A DNA stretch of 64,000 nt. Origin: CAYNYM01 sp049366815. Its GTDB lineage: Bacteria; Desulfobacterota; DSM-4660; Desulfatiglandales; HGW-15. Below the pieces are notes generated by a model. It did not search any database. It saw only the letters and a program-made list of their open reading frames with translations, and was not told the DNA's origin. Below, one piece after another: positions 16,485 through 25,718 of this stretch. The translations under genes and the position numbers were made by a program. Every line of letters starts with the position of its first letter. Position 1 is the first letter of the stretch. The DNA is taken from assembly GCA_049366815.1 (NCBI GenBank), contig JBMNCO010000087.1, positions 46,679 to 110,678 on the forward strand. Reading direction: 5' to 3'.

Positions 16485-19400
16485 CCATGATCCCGGACCC
16501 ACCGGCCTGATTCCCCGCATTGTTCAAAGGTTCATCACCTCGAAATTCCCCATCCTCCTCATCCTTGTTTCACTTTCCATGGGTGCGGCCTCTCTTGTGC
16601 TGACCCCCCGTGAAGAAGAGCCCCAGATCGTCGTTCCCCTGGCAGATGTCCTGATCCAGGCACCCGGTGCGAGTGCTGAAGAGGTGGAAAAACTCGTGGC
16701 CAATCCCTTGGAAAGACTCCTGTGGCAGGTGGACGGCGTAGAATATGTCTATTCAACATCCCGACGGGATATGGCCGTCGTAACGGTCCGTTTCCATGTG
16801 GGTGAGGACAGGGAACGCTCCCTGGTCAAGCTGCACAACAAGATCACCATGAATAAGGACCAGGTGCCGCCCCTGGTCAGGGGTTGGGTGGTCAAACCCG
16901 TGGAGATCGACGATGTGCCCATCGTGAACCTGACTTTCTATTCAGACAGATACAGTGATCACGAACTCCGCCGTGTTGGCGAGGAAGTCCTGGCACGACT
17001 GTCCGAGGTGGAAGATATTTCCAAGACGTCTATCGTGAGTGGGAGAAGACGGGAAGTCCGGGTTGAATTGATTCCTGAAATGATGGCAGGTCTTGCGGTT
17101 TCAAAGCCGGAGGTCTACGAAGCCCTGCGCAGCACCAACGCGTCCATCACGGCCGGTACCTTCAGCAGAGGAAACCGGGAAATCACCGTATCCAGTGACT
17201 CCTTCGTGGCCACAGCCAAGGATATCGAAGATCTGGTTGTGGGTGTGCATCAGGGGCGCCCGATCCATCTGCGGGATATCGCCCGGGTGTTGGACGGTCC
17301 GGAGGAGGCGCTGAATTATTCCCGAATAGGGTTTTCCCGATTTTATTTACAGCAACGCGGCCTTGAGCCGGAACCCTCCACGTTCCCCGCCGTGACCCTG
17401 GCCGTGGCCAAAAAAAAAGGGACCAATGCGGTCCTGGTTGCGGAGAATGTCCTTTTGAAGCTGAGCGAACTCAAGAGAGACGTCATCCCGGCGGATATCC
17501 AGGTTGAGATAACCAGAAATTACGGTCAAACGGCCCAAGAGAAAGTAAGCGATCTGATCAAGTCCCTGGCCTTTGCCATTCTGATCGTGGTGGCCCTTCT
17601 GGCCTTGACCATGGGTTGGCGGGAGGCCCTTGTAGTGGCCGTGGCCGTTCCCATCAGCTTTTCTCTGGCCCTCTTTGTCAATTATCTCTTTGGTTACACC
17701 GTCAATCGTGTGACCCTCTTCGCCCTCATCCTGTCCCTGGGGCTCGTGGTGGATGATCCCATCACCAATGTGGACAACATCCAGCGCCATATCCTCATGG
17801 GCAAGAGGAAACCTTTGCAAGCCACCCTCTTTGCCGTTAACGAGGTCCTGCCTCCGGTGATCATGTCCACCCTGGCGATTATCGTCTCCTTTACCCCTAT
17901 GTTTTTTATCACCGGCATGATGGGACCCTACATGGCGCCCATGGCGGCCAACGTTCCACTGACCGTATCCTTTTCCACCCTTTGTGCACTGACGATCGTG
18001 CCCTGGTTGTCCTATTATTTGATGAGGCGACTCGCTCCCGAGGACAGCTCGGCGGGAAACGACCACGTCCGGCGACAAGCGACCTCCCCATGGATCAGGC
18101 GGGCCTATCGTTCGGTAGTGAATCCCTTCCTGGAGTCCGCCACAAAACGGGTCCTGCTCCTTATCCTGGTCCTTTTCCTCCTGGCCGGATCCCTGTCGCT
18201 TGCCCTGTTCCGTTTTGTACCCCTGAAGATGCTGCCCTTTGACAACAAAAACGAATTCCAGATCGTTGTGGACATGCCTGAAGGGACACCGCTCGAGGCT
18301 ACGGACCGGGTGATCAGGCATTTCGAAAACTATCTGAGAGGGGTTCCTGAGGTCACCCATTTCGTCTCCTATGTAGGCACGGCCTCTCCCATGGATTTTA
18401 ACGGGATGGTGCGCCATGACTACCTCCGGGAAAGCGGGAATCTGGCCGACATCCGGGTCAACCTTGCAGACAAAAGGGTGCGGGAATACCAGAGTCACGA
18501 AATTCTGCTCAGGCTTCGAAAGGACCTGGAAGGCATTGGAAGGTCCCTGGGGACACGGGTAAAGATTGTGGAAGTCCCGCCCGGTCCACCCGTCCTCTCC
18601 ACCCTCGTGGCAGAGGTCTACGGGGACCCTTCCAAGACCTATGCGGAACTCATTGAGACGGCCGAGGTCATCACGGCGCTTATGGGGCGTGAGCCCTTTG
18701 TCGTGGACATCGACAATACGGTGGAGGAGAAGAGAGACCGGCTCGATTTTGTCCTGGACAAGGAAAAGGCCGCCCTCCACGGTATTTCCTCCGAGGAGGT
18801 CCTGCAGACCCTGCAATTGGCACTGACCTGTGGACACGCCATAGTCCATGCCCCCGGAGAGCGCCAGTGCCTGCCCCTGCGACTGACCTTTCCGAGGGAA
18901 AATCGCACGGACGTGATCGCCCTCTCTCAGATTCCGCTCAAGACCCGGGGAGGTCATATGGTTCCTCTGGCCGAGATTGGCCGCTTTGCCGAGGTGCCGG
19001 AAGAGCAACCTATCTATCACAAGAATCTCGAACGGGTCGTGTATGTCCTTGGGGAAATGGCCGGCAGGGCCCCGGCCGAAGCCGTACTGGATATGCAAAA
19101 GCGACTTCGAAATTCCCCGCCACCTTCCGGTATCCGTGTCGACTGGGCGGGGGAAGGGGAGTGGAAGATCACGCTTCGGGTGTTCCGAGATCTGGGGGTG
19201 GCGAACCTGGCCGCCATGATGGGGATCTATATTTTACTCGTGCTCCAGATGAACTCTTTTTTCATGCCCCTCCTGATCATGGTGGCCGTTCCAATGACCC
19301 TCATCGGCGTCATGCCCGGGTTCTGGATCTTTAATGTCCTTTTTGCAGAGCCTATCGGTGGATTCCAAAATCCGGTATTCTTTACGGCCACCGGCATGAT

Positions 19401-19719
19401 CGGGATGATTGCCCTGGGCGGGATCGTCATCAGGAACGCGCTGGTTCTCGTGGAATTCATCCAGGACGCCCTCAAAGAGAAGGTCCCCCTCAAAGAGGCC
19501 ATACTGGAAAGCGGAGCCATTCGTTTTCGGCCCATTGTATTGACGGCCCTGACGACCGCCATGGGGGCGTGGCCCATCACACTGGATCCGGTTTTCTCCG
19601 GCCTTGCCTGGGCCCTGATTTTCGGGTTGCTTGCCTCGACACTCTTTACCCTGATCCTTGTGCCTGTGGCCTATTATGCCCTCAATCGCAGAAAGGAGGC
19701 CTTCGTCAGCTCAACGTGA
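16477..19719 (+). CDS. RND-family efflux permease
   Basis: The 1080-residue inner-membrane pump has the usual 12 spans and two large periplasmic loops. The TM4 motif LGLVVDDPITNVDNIQRH keeps the two proton-relay aspartates (Asp407/408 of AcrB). In TM10 the lysine of AcrB (Lys940) is replaced by Arg in GGIVIRNALVLVEF. The sequence fits the hydrophobe/amphiphile efflux branch more than the metal branch; the substrate is unknown. ATG 16477 has a GAGGGGAGGG tract upstream; GTG 16474 is also in frame. It overlaps the adaptor gene by 8 bases, which shows translational coupling. Confidence 0.9.
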   Translation: MPDHDPGPTGLIPRIVQRFITSKFPILLILVSLSMGAASLVLTPREEEPQIVVPLADVLIQAPGASAEEVEKLVANPLERLLWQVDGVEYVYSTSRRDMAVVTVRFHVGEDRERSLVKLHNKITMNKDQVPPLVRGWVVKPVEIDDVPIVNLTFYSDRYSDHELRRVGEEVLARLSEVEDISKTSIVSGRRREVRVELIPEMMAGLAVSKPEVYEALRSTNASITAGTFSRGNREITVSSDSFVATAKDIEDLVVGVHQGRPIHLRDIARVLDGPEEALNYSRIGFSRFYLQQRGLEPEPSTFPAVTLAVAKKKGTNAVLVAENVLLKLSELKRDVIPADIQVEITRNYGQTAQEKVSDLIKSLAFAILIVVALLALTMGWREALVVAVAVPISFSLALFVNYLFGYTVNRVTLFALILSLGLVVDDPITNVDNIQRHILMGKRKPLQATLFAVNEVLPPVIMSTLAIIVSFTPMFFITGMMGPYMAPMAANVPLTVSFSTLCALTIVPWLSYYLMRRLAPEDSSAGNDHVRRQATSPWIRRAYRSVVNPFLESATKRVLLLILVLFLLAGSLSLALFRFVPLKMLPFDNKNEFQIVVDMPEGTPLEATDRVIRHFENYLRGVPEVTHFVSYVGTASPMDFNGMVRHDYLRESGNLADIRVNLADKRVREYQSHEILLRLRKDLEGIGRSLGTRVKIVEVPPGPPVLSTLVAEVYGDPSKTYAELIETAEVITALMGREPFVVDIDNTVEEKRDRLDFVLDKEKAALHGISSEEVLQTLQLALTCGHAIVHAPGERQCLPLRLTFPRENRTDVIALSQIPLKTRGGHMVPLAEIGRFAEVPEEQPIYHKNLERVVYVLGEMAGRAPAEAVLDMQKRLRNSPPPSGIRVDWAGEGEWKITLRVFRDLGVANLAAMMGIYILLVLQMNSFFMPLLIMVAVPMTLIGVMPGFWIFNVLFAEPIGGFQNPVFFTATGMIGMIALGGIVIRNALVLVEFIQDALKEKVPLKEAILESGAIRFRPIVLTALTTAMGAWPITLDPVFSGLAWALIFGLLASTLFTLILVPVAYYALNRRKEAFVSST

Positions 19720-19801
19720 AAACGCAAATTCCAATGGACATGCCGGATTGAACATGTTATAGGCTTGAAAACATTGCCGGAAAGAATGATTTTTTAAAAT
19801 T

Positions 19802-19834
19802 GTCCTCCCTTTGTTTGTCTGAAGGGAGGACTTT
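19802..19834 (+). terminator. Likely terminator between the efflux operon and the PpiD-type gene
   Basis: A perfect 10-bp stem (GTCCTCCCTT at 19802-19811 with AAGGGAGGAC at 19822-19831) has a 10-base loop and only three T residues after it. It lies 80 bp past the permease stop and 32 bp before the next start. Confidence 0.55.
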
Positions 19835-19865
19835 ACGCATTAAAGCGCTTGGGAGGGCAGTCTGA

Positions 19866-21767
19866 ATGTTACTCAGTTTGATGAGAAAGCACGCAAAGTC
19901 CTATCTGATCAAATTTTTGATCGCCATCATCGCGATCGTTTTCATCTTTTATTTCGGATATTCCTTTACGTCCCACGAAGGGATGAGGATTGCGACCGTA
20001 AACGGTGAGCCGATCAGCGGGGTCGAATATCAAAAGGCATACAGGACTCTGCTGGAGGCCCTCCAAAAACAGTACAAGGACTTTTGGAACGAAAATCTGA
20101 TTAAGACCTTCGACCTCAAGAACAGGGCCTTGGAGGGCCTCATCCAGGAAAAGCTGATCAGCCAGGAGGCCATGAGGATGGGGCTTGAAGTCACCGACAA
20201 AGAGGTTCAGGATCAAATCCTCTCCTACCCGTCCTTCCAGTTCAACGGGCGATTTGACGAGTCTCGGTATCGTATGCTCCTTGCCAACAACCATATGAAA
20301 CCTGAGGAATTCGAAGAGGAGATCGCCCGGCAGTTGCTCCGGAGAAAAATCGAGCAGTTTTTGTCCGCATTCTTGCCGATCACCGATCAAGAGGTCGCGG
20401 ATTTCTTTACCCTATCCAAGGAACGGGTAAAGATCAGCTTTGTCCGGTTTAACCCAGAGGACTTTAAATCATCCGTCACCATCGATGAATCGGCCTTGGA
20501 GACGTATTTCAAGGAGAATCAGGAGAGTTACAGGATCCCTAAAAAATTAAAGATCAGATATATCCTTATCGATTCTGACCAGTTCAAGGACGTGGTCTCC
20601 GTCTCTGAGCAACAGGTCAGGGATTTTTACGAAGAAAATATTGAGATCTATAAAGAAAAGAAACAGGTCAAGGCCCGCCATATCCTTTTCAGGCTGGACC
20701 AGAACGCCACGGAAGAAGCCGAGAAGACGACGAAGGAAGCGGCCGAGAAGGTCCTCGAAAAGGCGCGTAAGGGTGAGGATTTCGCCGCCTTGGCCAAAGA
20801 GTACTCGGAAGGCCCGACAAAGGAAAAGGGTGGAGACCTGGGGTATTTTTCACAGGGACAGATGGTTCAACCCTTTGAGGAAGCGGCCTTTGATCTGAAA
20901 AAGGGTGAGGTGAGCGATCTGGTCAAGACCCAATTTGGGTACCACATCATCAAGGTTGAGGATACCAAGGAGGCCAGGACAAAGGGGTTAGAGGAGGTCC
21001 GGGACCAAATTGCGGAAAATCTGGCCAAAACGGTACGGGCCGATCTTGCACACGAGAAGGCCCTCTCTCTCATCGACCAGATGCCCTATGACGTGGATCT
21101 GGCAAAATACGCAGCAGAGCAGGGTGTGACGATAAATGAAACGGGCTATTTTACACAAGATGAATCCATTCCAGAGGTCGGAGGGGATCAAAGACTCCTG
21201 GAATCCCTGTTCTCTCTGGAGAAGAACGAAGTCAGTGAATTGATGGAAATCGGAGAGAATTTTTATATCATTCAGGTATCGGATCTAAAGGCCTCCTATT
21301 TGCCTGAGTTGGAGGAGGTCCGTGATAAAGCAGCGGAAAATTTCAAGACAGAGCTGGCCAGAAAGGAGGCCAGAAAGGCCGCGGAGGAATTTCTCTCGGA
21401 AGTGCGGGAAGAGGGCAAGGTCTGGGCGGAAATAGCCAAGACCCGAGGCTTGAGTCCCGAAACAGGCGACTTTTTTTCGCGATCGGATCCCATTCCTCAG
21501 ATTGGGAATGTGCCTGGACTACGGGAAGCGGCCTTTACACTTGGTGAGGATGGACGCTATCCAGAGAAGGTCTTTGAAGACGGTGACGGCGCCTATGTCA
21601 TCAGGTGGGAGGGATATGAAGGTATCGATCTGGAAGAATTAAAGGAGCAAAAGGACAACTATCGCGATTCACTGTTCCAGGTGAGGCACCGCACCCTCAT
21701 TTCGGACTGGGTGGCCCATTTGAGGAGTAAGGCCGAAATTGAGATTGTGACTCCTGTGGACAATTAA
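19866..21767 (+). CDS. ppiD: PpiD/SurA-type membrane-anchored peptidyl-prolyl isomerase chaperone
   Basis: This protein folds outer-membrane and periplasmic proteins on the periplasmic face of the inner membrane. The 633-residue chain has one N-terminal anchor (about residues 13-33). A SurA-N-like chaperone domain follows (VNGEPISGVEYQKAYR onward, to about 180). A parvulin domain covers about residues 265-360 (VKARHILF, GEDFAALAKEYSEG, GGDLGYFSQGQMVQPFEEAAF, FGYHIIKVED). Degenerate parvulin-like repeats follow near 420-475 and 520-580 (ETGYFTQDESIPEVGG, ETGDFFSRSDPIPQIG). The start ATG 19866 follows GGGAGGG. The architecture and length match PpiD. Confidence 0.9.
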   Translation: MLLSLMRKHAKSYLIKFLIAIIAIVFIFYFGYSFTSHEGMRIATVNGEPISGVEYQKAYRTLLEALQKQYKDFWNENLIKTFDLKNRALEGLIQEKLISQEAMRMGLEVTDKEVQDQILSYPSFQFNGRFDESRYRMLLANNHMKPEEFEEEIARQLLRRKIEQFLSAFLPITDQEVADFFTLSKERVKISFVRFNPEDFKSSVTIDESALETYFKENQESYRIPKKLKIRYILIDSDQFKDVVSVSEQQVRDFYEENIEIYKEKKQVKARHILFRLDQNATEEAEKTTKEAAEKVLEKARKGEDFAALAKEYSEGPTKEKGGDLGYFSQGQMVQPFEEAAFDLKKGEVSDLVKTQFGYHIIKVEDTKEARTKGLEEVRDQIAENLAKTVRADLAHEKALSLIDQMPYDVDLAKYAAEQGVTINETGYFTQDESIPEVGGDQRLLESLFSLEKNEVSELMEIGENFYIIQVSDLKASYLPELEEVRDKAAENFKTELARKEARKAAEEFLSEVREEGKVWAEIAKTRGLSPETGDFFSRSDPIPQIGNVPGLREAAFTLGEDGRYPEKVFEDGDGAYVIRWEGYEGIDLEELKEQKDNYRDSLFQVRHRTLISDWVAHLRSKAEIEIVTPVDN

Positions 21768-21779
21768 TTTTGTTCCTGT

Positions 21780-22253
21780 TTAGGTCTCACCTTTTTCAAT
21801 CTTGATCGCATATCTTTGGCCTTTCAGGGTGAGATAGAATACGCTCTTTTCCTCTTCAATATGTTCCGCTAACTGGTAGTAGGCGGGTCGGCTGAACCGG
21901 GCAGGGAAGGCCCCATTTCTGACTCTGCAATAGAGAACGTTCCCGGCTCCGACCATGAGGGTATAGGGATCCAGGTCTTCCCGGCTGTCGTCGCTGAGAT
22001 GTAATGAAAAGCGGGGGCCTGTCTTGTCATCATCTGTGACTGCAGTCCTCCAGACCACAAATGGGGTGTCTTCCACATCCACATAACATTGATCTCCGGC
22101 CAGAGTGATTACATATCTCCCCCGTGAATCCACCTTCATGTTTTGGTAAAACAGTTTGACAAACTCCCGGTGAATCATTTCAAGCCCCTTGTGAAACCAG
22201 CGCCCCTCCTTGTCAATCAAGATCATGCAAGGGGGGATATCACTGCGGCACAT
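21780..22253 (-). CDS. DUF1285-family protein
   Basis: The 157-residue soluble protein matches DUF1285: DIPPCMILIDKEGRWFHKG at the N-terminus, then EFVKLFYQNMKVDSRGRYVI and VEDTPFVVW. No function is established for the family that I can rely on. ATG 22253 is chosen because AAGGAG lies about ten bases upstream; the frame continues to 22295 without better signals. It converges with the PpiD-type gene (12-bp gap) and is divergent from the aldolase-like gene. Confidence 0.75.
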   Translation of the reverse strand: MCRSDIPPCMILIDKEGRWFHKGLEMIHREFVKLFYQNMKVDSRGRYVITLAGDQCYVDVEDTPFVVWRTAVTDDDKTGPRFSLHLSDDSREDLDPYTLMVGAGNVLYCRVRNGAFPARFSRPAYYQLAEHIEEEKSVFYLTLKGQRYAIKIEKGET

Positions 22254-22318
22254 GTCAGTTTTCTCCTTTCTTTTCAGTCCTAAAAAAAATATCATATCAG
22301 AGAGTGGAATGAAATACC

Positions 22319-22942
22319 ATGAATCAGCTGAAAGATAAAGGCACCATCAAATATCTTTGCCATTGGAACCCCTCCGGCCCCCTCGACCCGGAGGAGATAG
22401 ATGAGATCAACGCCTGGCGGGGCAGACTCTATCGTCTCGGGCTCATAGGGGCCTATGAGAACGGGATCGGTTATGGGAATCTCAGCATCAGGAAGGGGCA
22501 ATCCGATGCCTTTATCATTACCGGTTCAGGGACCGGGCGATTGAGGTCCCTGGATGAGACCCACTACACACGCGTCACAAGTGTTGACTTCGAGGCAAAC
22601 AGCCTCACCTGCAGGGGACCTGTAAGGGCCTCCTCGGAATCATTGACCCATGCGGCCGTGTATGTATCCCATAGGGCAACAGGCGGTGTCATCCATATTC
22701 ATCATATGGGCCTGTGGAAAAACCTGATGGATTGCGTCCCCACTACATCTCCGAAAGCTGGATATGGAACTCCGGAAATGGCTTTTGAGGTCATGCGGTT
22801 GTTGCGGGAATCGAATTTTAGGGGGAAGAACGTCCTGGTGATGGGCGGCCATGAAGAGGGGCTCATCGCCTTCGGAAAAGGCATTTCAGAAGCAGGGGGT
22901 CTTCTTCTCAAGCTCTACGGAGACCTGGGCGCGGGAGGGTAG
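22319..22942 (+). CDS. Class II aldolase/adducin-family protein
   Basis: The 207-residue protein has the class II aldolase/epimerase fold. GIGYGNLSIR (near residues 43-52), ITGSGTG, SSESLTHAAVY, and a IHIHHMGLW metal-binding pair are visible. FGKGISEAGGLLLKLY is near the end. Family members include fuculose-1-phosphate aldolase, ribulose-5-phosphate 4-epimerase and methylthioribulose-phosphate dehydratase; the substrate cannot be assigned. It is somewhat short. It precedes a class II fructose-bisphosphate aldolase, which is an unrelated fold despite the name. Confidence 0.78.
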   Translation: MNQLKDKGTIKYLCHWNPSGPLDPEEIDEINAWRGRLYRLGLIGAYENGIGYGNLSIRKGQSDAFIITGSGTGRLRSLDETHYTRVTSVDFEANSLTCRGPVRASSESLTHAAVYVSHRATGGVIHIHHMGLWKNLMDCVPTTSPKAGYGTPEMAFEVMRLLRESNFRGKNVLVMGGHEEGLIAFGKGISEAGGLLLKLYGDLGAGG

Positions 22943-23152
22943 AAATTTGTGCATGGCCGGAGCGACACCCCAGCGGAAACAAGTTTTGTTTTCATTGACG
23001 GCGATCAGGGTGATTGGTAAGATGGGCGTCTCTTGAGACAGCCCTCAAGAAATGCTTGTTCCCCTGAATAACCAAGCCAATGCCCGATTATTTGATGAGC
23101 CGATTCCCATCTAGAGGCAATCAATGAATTGAATGAGCCATGGAGGTTGACA

Positions 23153-24448
23153 ATGTCACACTTCAAACAAAAAGCGTCTCCGGAATTTGAAAAGGCCCTT
23201 GAAATCGGACGACCCCCCAATATCGTTCAACTTTTTCCCCATTCCAGGGCACTGATTGTGAGCGGCAAGATTATCGACCGGGCATTGTCGGCAAAAGGCA
23301 AGGCCATGACCATTGCCGCCAACGGGAGAAATCATTTTGTCATCCGAGGAGTCCTGGCGGCCGCGCAGAGGGCCAATGCCGCCATCATCATCGAGATAGC
23401 AAAATCAGAAGGCGGGCAGAGCGCCTATTGCGCCGTCAATTTCTGGAATATTGCCGCCCAAGTGGATGCGGTCTGCAACGAACTGGGCATTACCGTGCCG
23501 GTGGCCGTTCACGCGGATCATTACGGCATCAAGAGCAGTAAGGACGTGGAATCGGCAAAGACCGAAATCCCTTCCATGTTTGATGCGGGCATTACATCCA
23601 TCGCGATCGATGCCTCTCATCTGAATGATGCCGACAACCTTCTGGCCAATCTTACCCTCAATCCCTATATTCCCAAGTGGGCGGGGTATGAAACCGAGGT
23701 TGGGGAGATTAAGGGCAAGGAGGGGCTTTCAACGGTGGAAGAGGCCCTTTTCTTGATCAAGGGACTGAATGCACATGACATATTCCCGGACTGGATCGCT
23801 CTGAATAACGGCACCACCCACGGGATTGAAGCAAGTGATAAGGGCATCCAGGTTGATTTGACTCGACGGATTCATGAGGCATTGGCACCCTATAAAATAT
23901 CCGGGGCCCAACACGGCACCTCCGGGAACAACTCTGAAAGACTACGGCAGATTGCCGAAGAGACCGCCACGACCAAGGCCAACGTGGCCACGGCCCTTCA
24001 GATGATCACTTGGGGCGTGCAGGTGAATGAGTTTGGCAATGCCTATCTGGATCAGAACGGCGAGTTTGTCAAGATCTCCGAGCAGGGAGTAACCGACGAA
24101 CTCTGGAAAGAGATGGTGGCCTACGCCGGATCAAAGGAATTAAAAGGCGGCAACTACAAAAAATTGAACCTGCCCTTTGAAAACAAGCTCTTTGCTCAAC
24201 CAAGAGAGATTCGCGAACGGATGGCGAAAGGGGTTGAAGACTTTGTCTATGAACTTCTGATCCACGTGTTTCATGCAGGGGATACAGCACCACTGGCCAT
24301 AGATGCCATTGTCCGGACGGGATCCTATGATGTAGGCCCCAAGGCCGGCCGTATCGAAGATCCCGCCGATTGGACAAAGGAAAAAATCCTGGGAAAGGCC
24401 GCTCAAATCAACCAGGACAAGGGGCCGGAAGGCAATTTTGACGATTAG
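23153..24448 (+). CDS. fba: Class II (zinc) fructose-bisphosphate aldolase
   Basis: This enzyme interconverts fructose 1,6-bisphosphate with dihydroxyacetone phosphate and glyceraldehyde 3-phosphate. The 431-residue chain carries VAVHADHYG (catalytic Asp and zinc His), ETEVGEIKGKEG (zinc Glu region), ISGAQHGTSG (third zinc ligand) and IALNNGTTHG. It is longer than E. coli FbaA (359), with an extended C-terminus. ATG 23153 is preceded by GGAGG; the frame to 23129 lacks this. A phosphofructokinase gene sits elsewhere in the window (53655), so glycolysis/gluconeogenesis is represented. Confidence 0.88.
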   Translation: MSHFKQKASPEFEKALEIGRPPNIVQLFPHSRALIVSGKIIDRALSAKGKAMTIAANGRNHFVIRGVLAAAQRANAAIIIEIAKSEGGQSAYCAVNFWNIAAQVDAVCNELGITVPVAVHADHYGIKSSKDVESAKTEIPSMFDAGITSIAIDASHLNDADNLLANLTLNPYIPKWAGYETEVGEIKGKEGLSTVEEALFLIKGLNAHDIFPDWIALNNGTTHGIEASDKGIQVDLTRRIHEALAPYKISGAQHGTSGNNSERLRQIAEETATTKANVATALQMITWGVQVNEFGNAYLDQNGEFVKISEQGVTDELWKEMVAYAGSKELKGGNYKKLNLPFENKLFAQPREIRERMAKGVEDFVYELLIHVFHAGDTAPLAIDAIVRTGSYDVGPKAGRIEDPADWTKEKILGKAAQINQDKGPEGNFDD

Positions 24449-24660
24449 GTCGTCGTAGCACCCGAAGTCAAGGCCTGAAAAAAGCTGAGCGGAAATGCCG
24501 TCCGTCTTGTGTGATCGTGCTGGTGGGACATCGCGGGCCGTCCTGCGGTCCAGGACAGAGGGGGAAGAGCCGGAGGTGGAAGGGCACTGAAATCTGCGCT
24601 CCCTCAATGCGAGGGATAAAAGAGGCATGTGTTGGCGCATAGAGCAGCGGACTGGGGGAT

Positions 24661-25698
24661 ATGAATACGGACACCTCGGAGACGACACCGCACCAGTGGG
24701 TCAAGGACATAAAAGAGAACGACCGAATACACGGACTCTATCTGGTAAAGACCAAAAAAACGGGGAGGACGAGGAAGGGTAGTCCCTTTTTGACTCTCAC
24801 TCTGGCGGACAAAACCGGCGAACTTGAGGCCAAGGTGTGGGACAGGGCGGAGGCGGTTTCCCCCCTTTTTAGAGAGGGGGACATTCTGGTGGTGGAGGGA
24901 TATGCCGGATCCTACCGCAATGAAATTCAATTGACCCTCTCCAATCTGTATGTGCCGGAACAAGTCACCGACAGGGGCCTCTTTCTGGAAACAACGCCCA
25001 ATGATGCTGCTGAAATGATGAGGCGTCTCAGGGAGGTCCTCAGCAGCATAGAAGAGAGACATCTCAAAGGACTTATTGACCGGTTTCTTTCGGACCGGAT
25101 GTTTCTATCACTCTTCAAACAGGCCCCGGCCGCAAAAAAATTTCATCATGCCTATCTCGGCGGATTGCTTGAACACACCCACTCCGTCTGTCGTTTGGCC
25201 CAAGCCGTAGCAGACCACTATCCGGATCTGGACAGGGATTTGCTCTTGGCCGGGGCATTTCTCCATGATATCGGCAAAATCCGAGAATTCCAATATGAAC
25301 GCCAGATCGACTACACAGGGGAGGGTAGACTGCTTGGACACCTCATGTTGGGTGTGGAGATGCTGGAGGAAAGGGTCGGGGCAATAAGAGGCTTTCCCAA
25401 GGAACTGGCGCTGAGGCTGAAACACCTGATTTTGAGCCATCACGGAGAACTTGAATACGGTTCACCAAAACGTCCCAAGTTCCCGGAGGCCTTCGCTCTG
25501 CATCTCATCGACGATCTGGACGCCAAAATGAACGGATTGGCCCGCATTATGGAGAAGGATCTCCAGGAAGGTGCCTGGACGGATTTCAACCGATTGTTCG
25601 ATCGTTATTTACTCAAGCGGAGTATGCCGGACATGGAGGCAGAATCTGAAGCCGTCCCCGCCGGACACGATAAACAGAAGGCCTTGTTTTCTCCATGA
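24661..25698 (+). CDS. YhaM-like 3'-5' exoribonuclease (OB fold plus HD domain)
   Basis: The 345-residue protein has an N-terminal OB-fold nucleic-acid-binding domain (about residues 15-110; FLTLTLADKTGELEAKVWD, GDILVVEGYAGSYRNEIQL). A metal-dependent HD phosphohydrolase domain covers about 140-300 (HHAYLGGLLEHTHSV, LAGAFLHDIGKIREF, ILSHHGELEYGSP). This order is that of YhaM/CBF1 exonucleases, which trim RNA and DNA 3' ends. It stands 212 bp after fba; no ribosome-binding site is strong at ATG 24661. Confidence 0.87.
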   Translation: MNTDTSETTPHQWVKDIKENDRIHGLYLVKTKKTGRTRKGSPFLTLTLADKTGELEAKVWDRAEAVSPLFREGDILVVEGYAGSYRNEIQLTLSNLYVPEQVTDRGLFLETTPNDAAEMMRRLREVLSSIEERHLKGLIDRFLSDRMFLSLFKQAPAAKKFHHAYLGGLLEHTHSVCRLAQAVADHYPDLDRDLLLAGAFLHDIGKIREFQYERQIDYTGEGRLLGHLMLGVEMLEERVGAIRGFPKELALRLKHLILSHHGELEYGSPKRPKFPEAFALHLIDDLDAKMNGLARIMEKDLQEGAWTDFNRLFDRYLLKRSMPDMEAESEAVPAGHDKQKALFSP

Positions 25699-25718
25699 CG
25701 AACCGATATCAACGGCCT

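Noticed and set aside
17347..19098. 583-residue minus-strand frame opposite the RND permease
   Set aside because: It is antisense to a clear permease, is rich in His/Gly/Gln as expected of a shadow frame, and has no motif.
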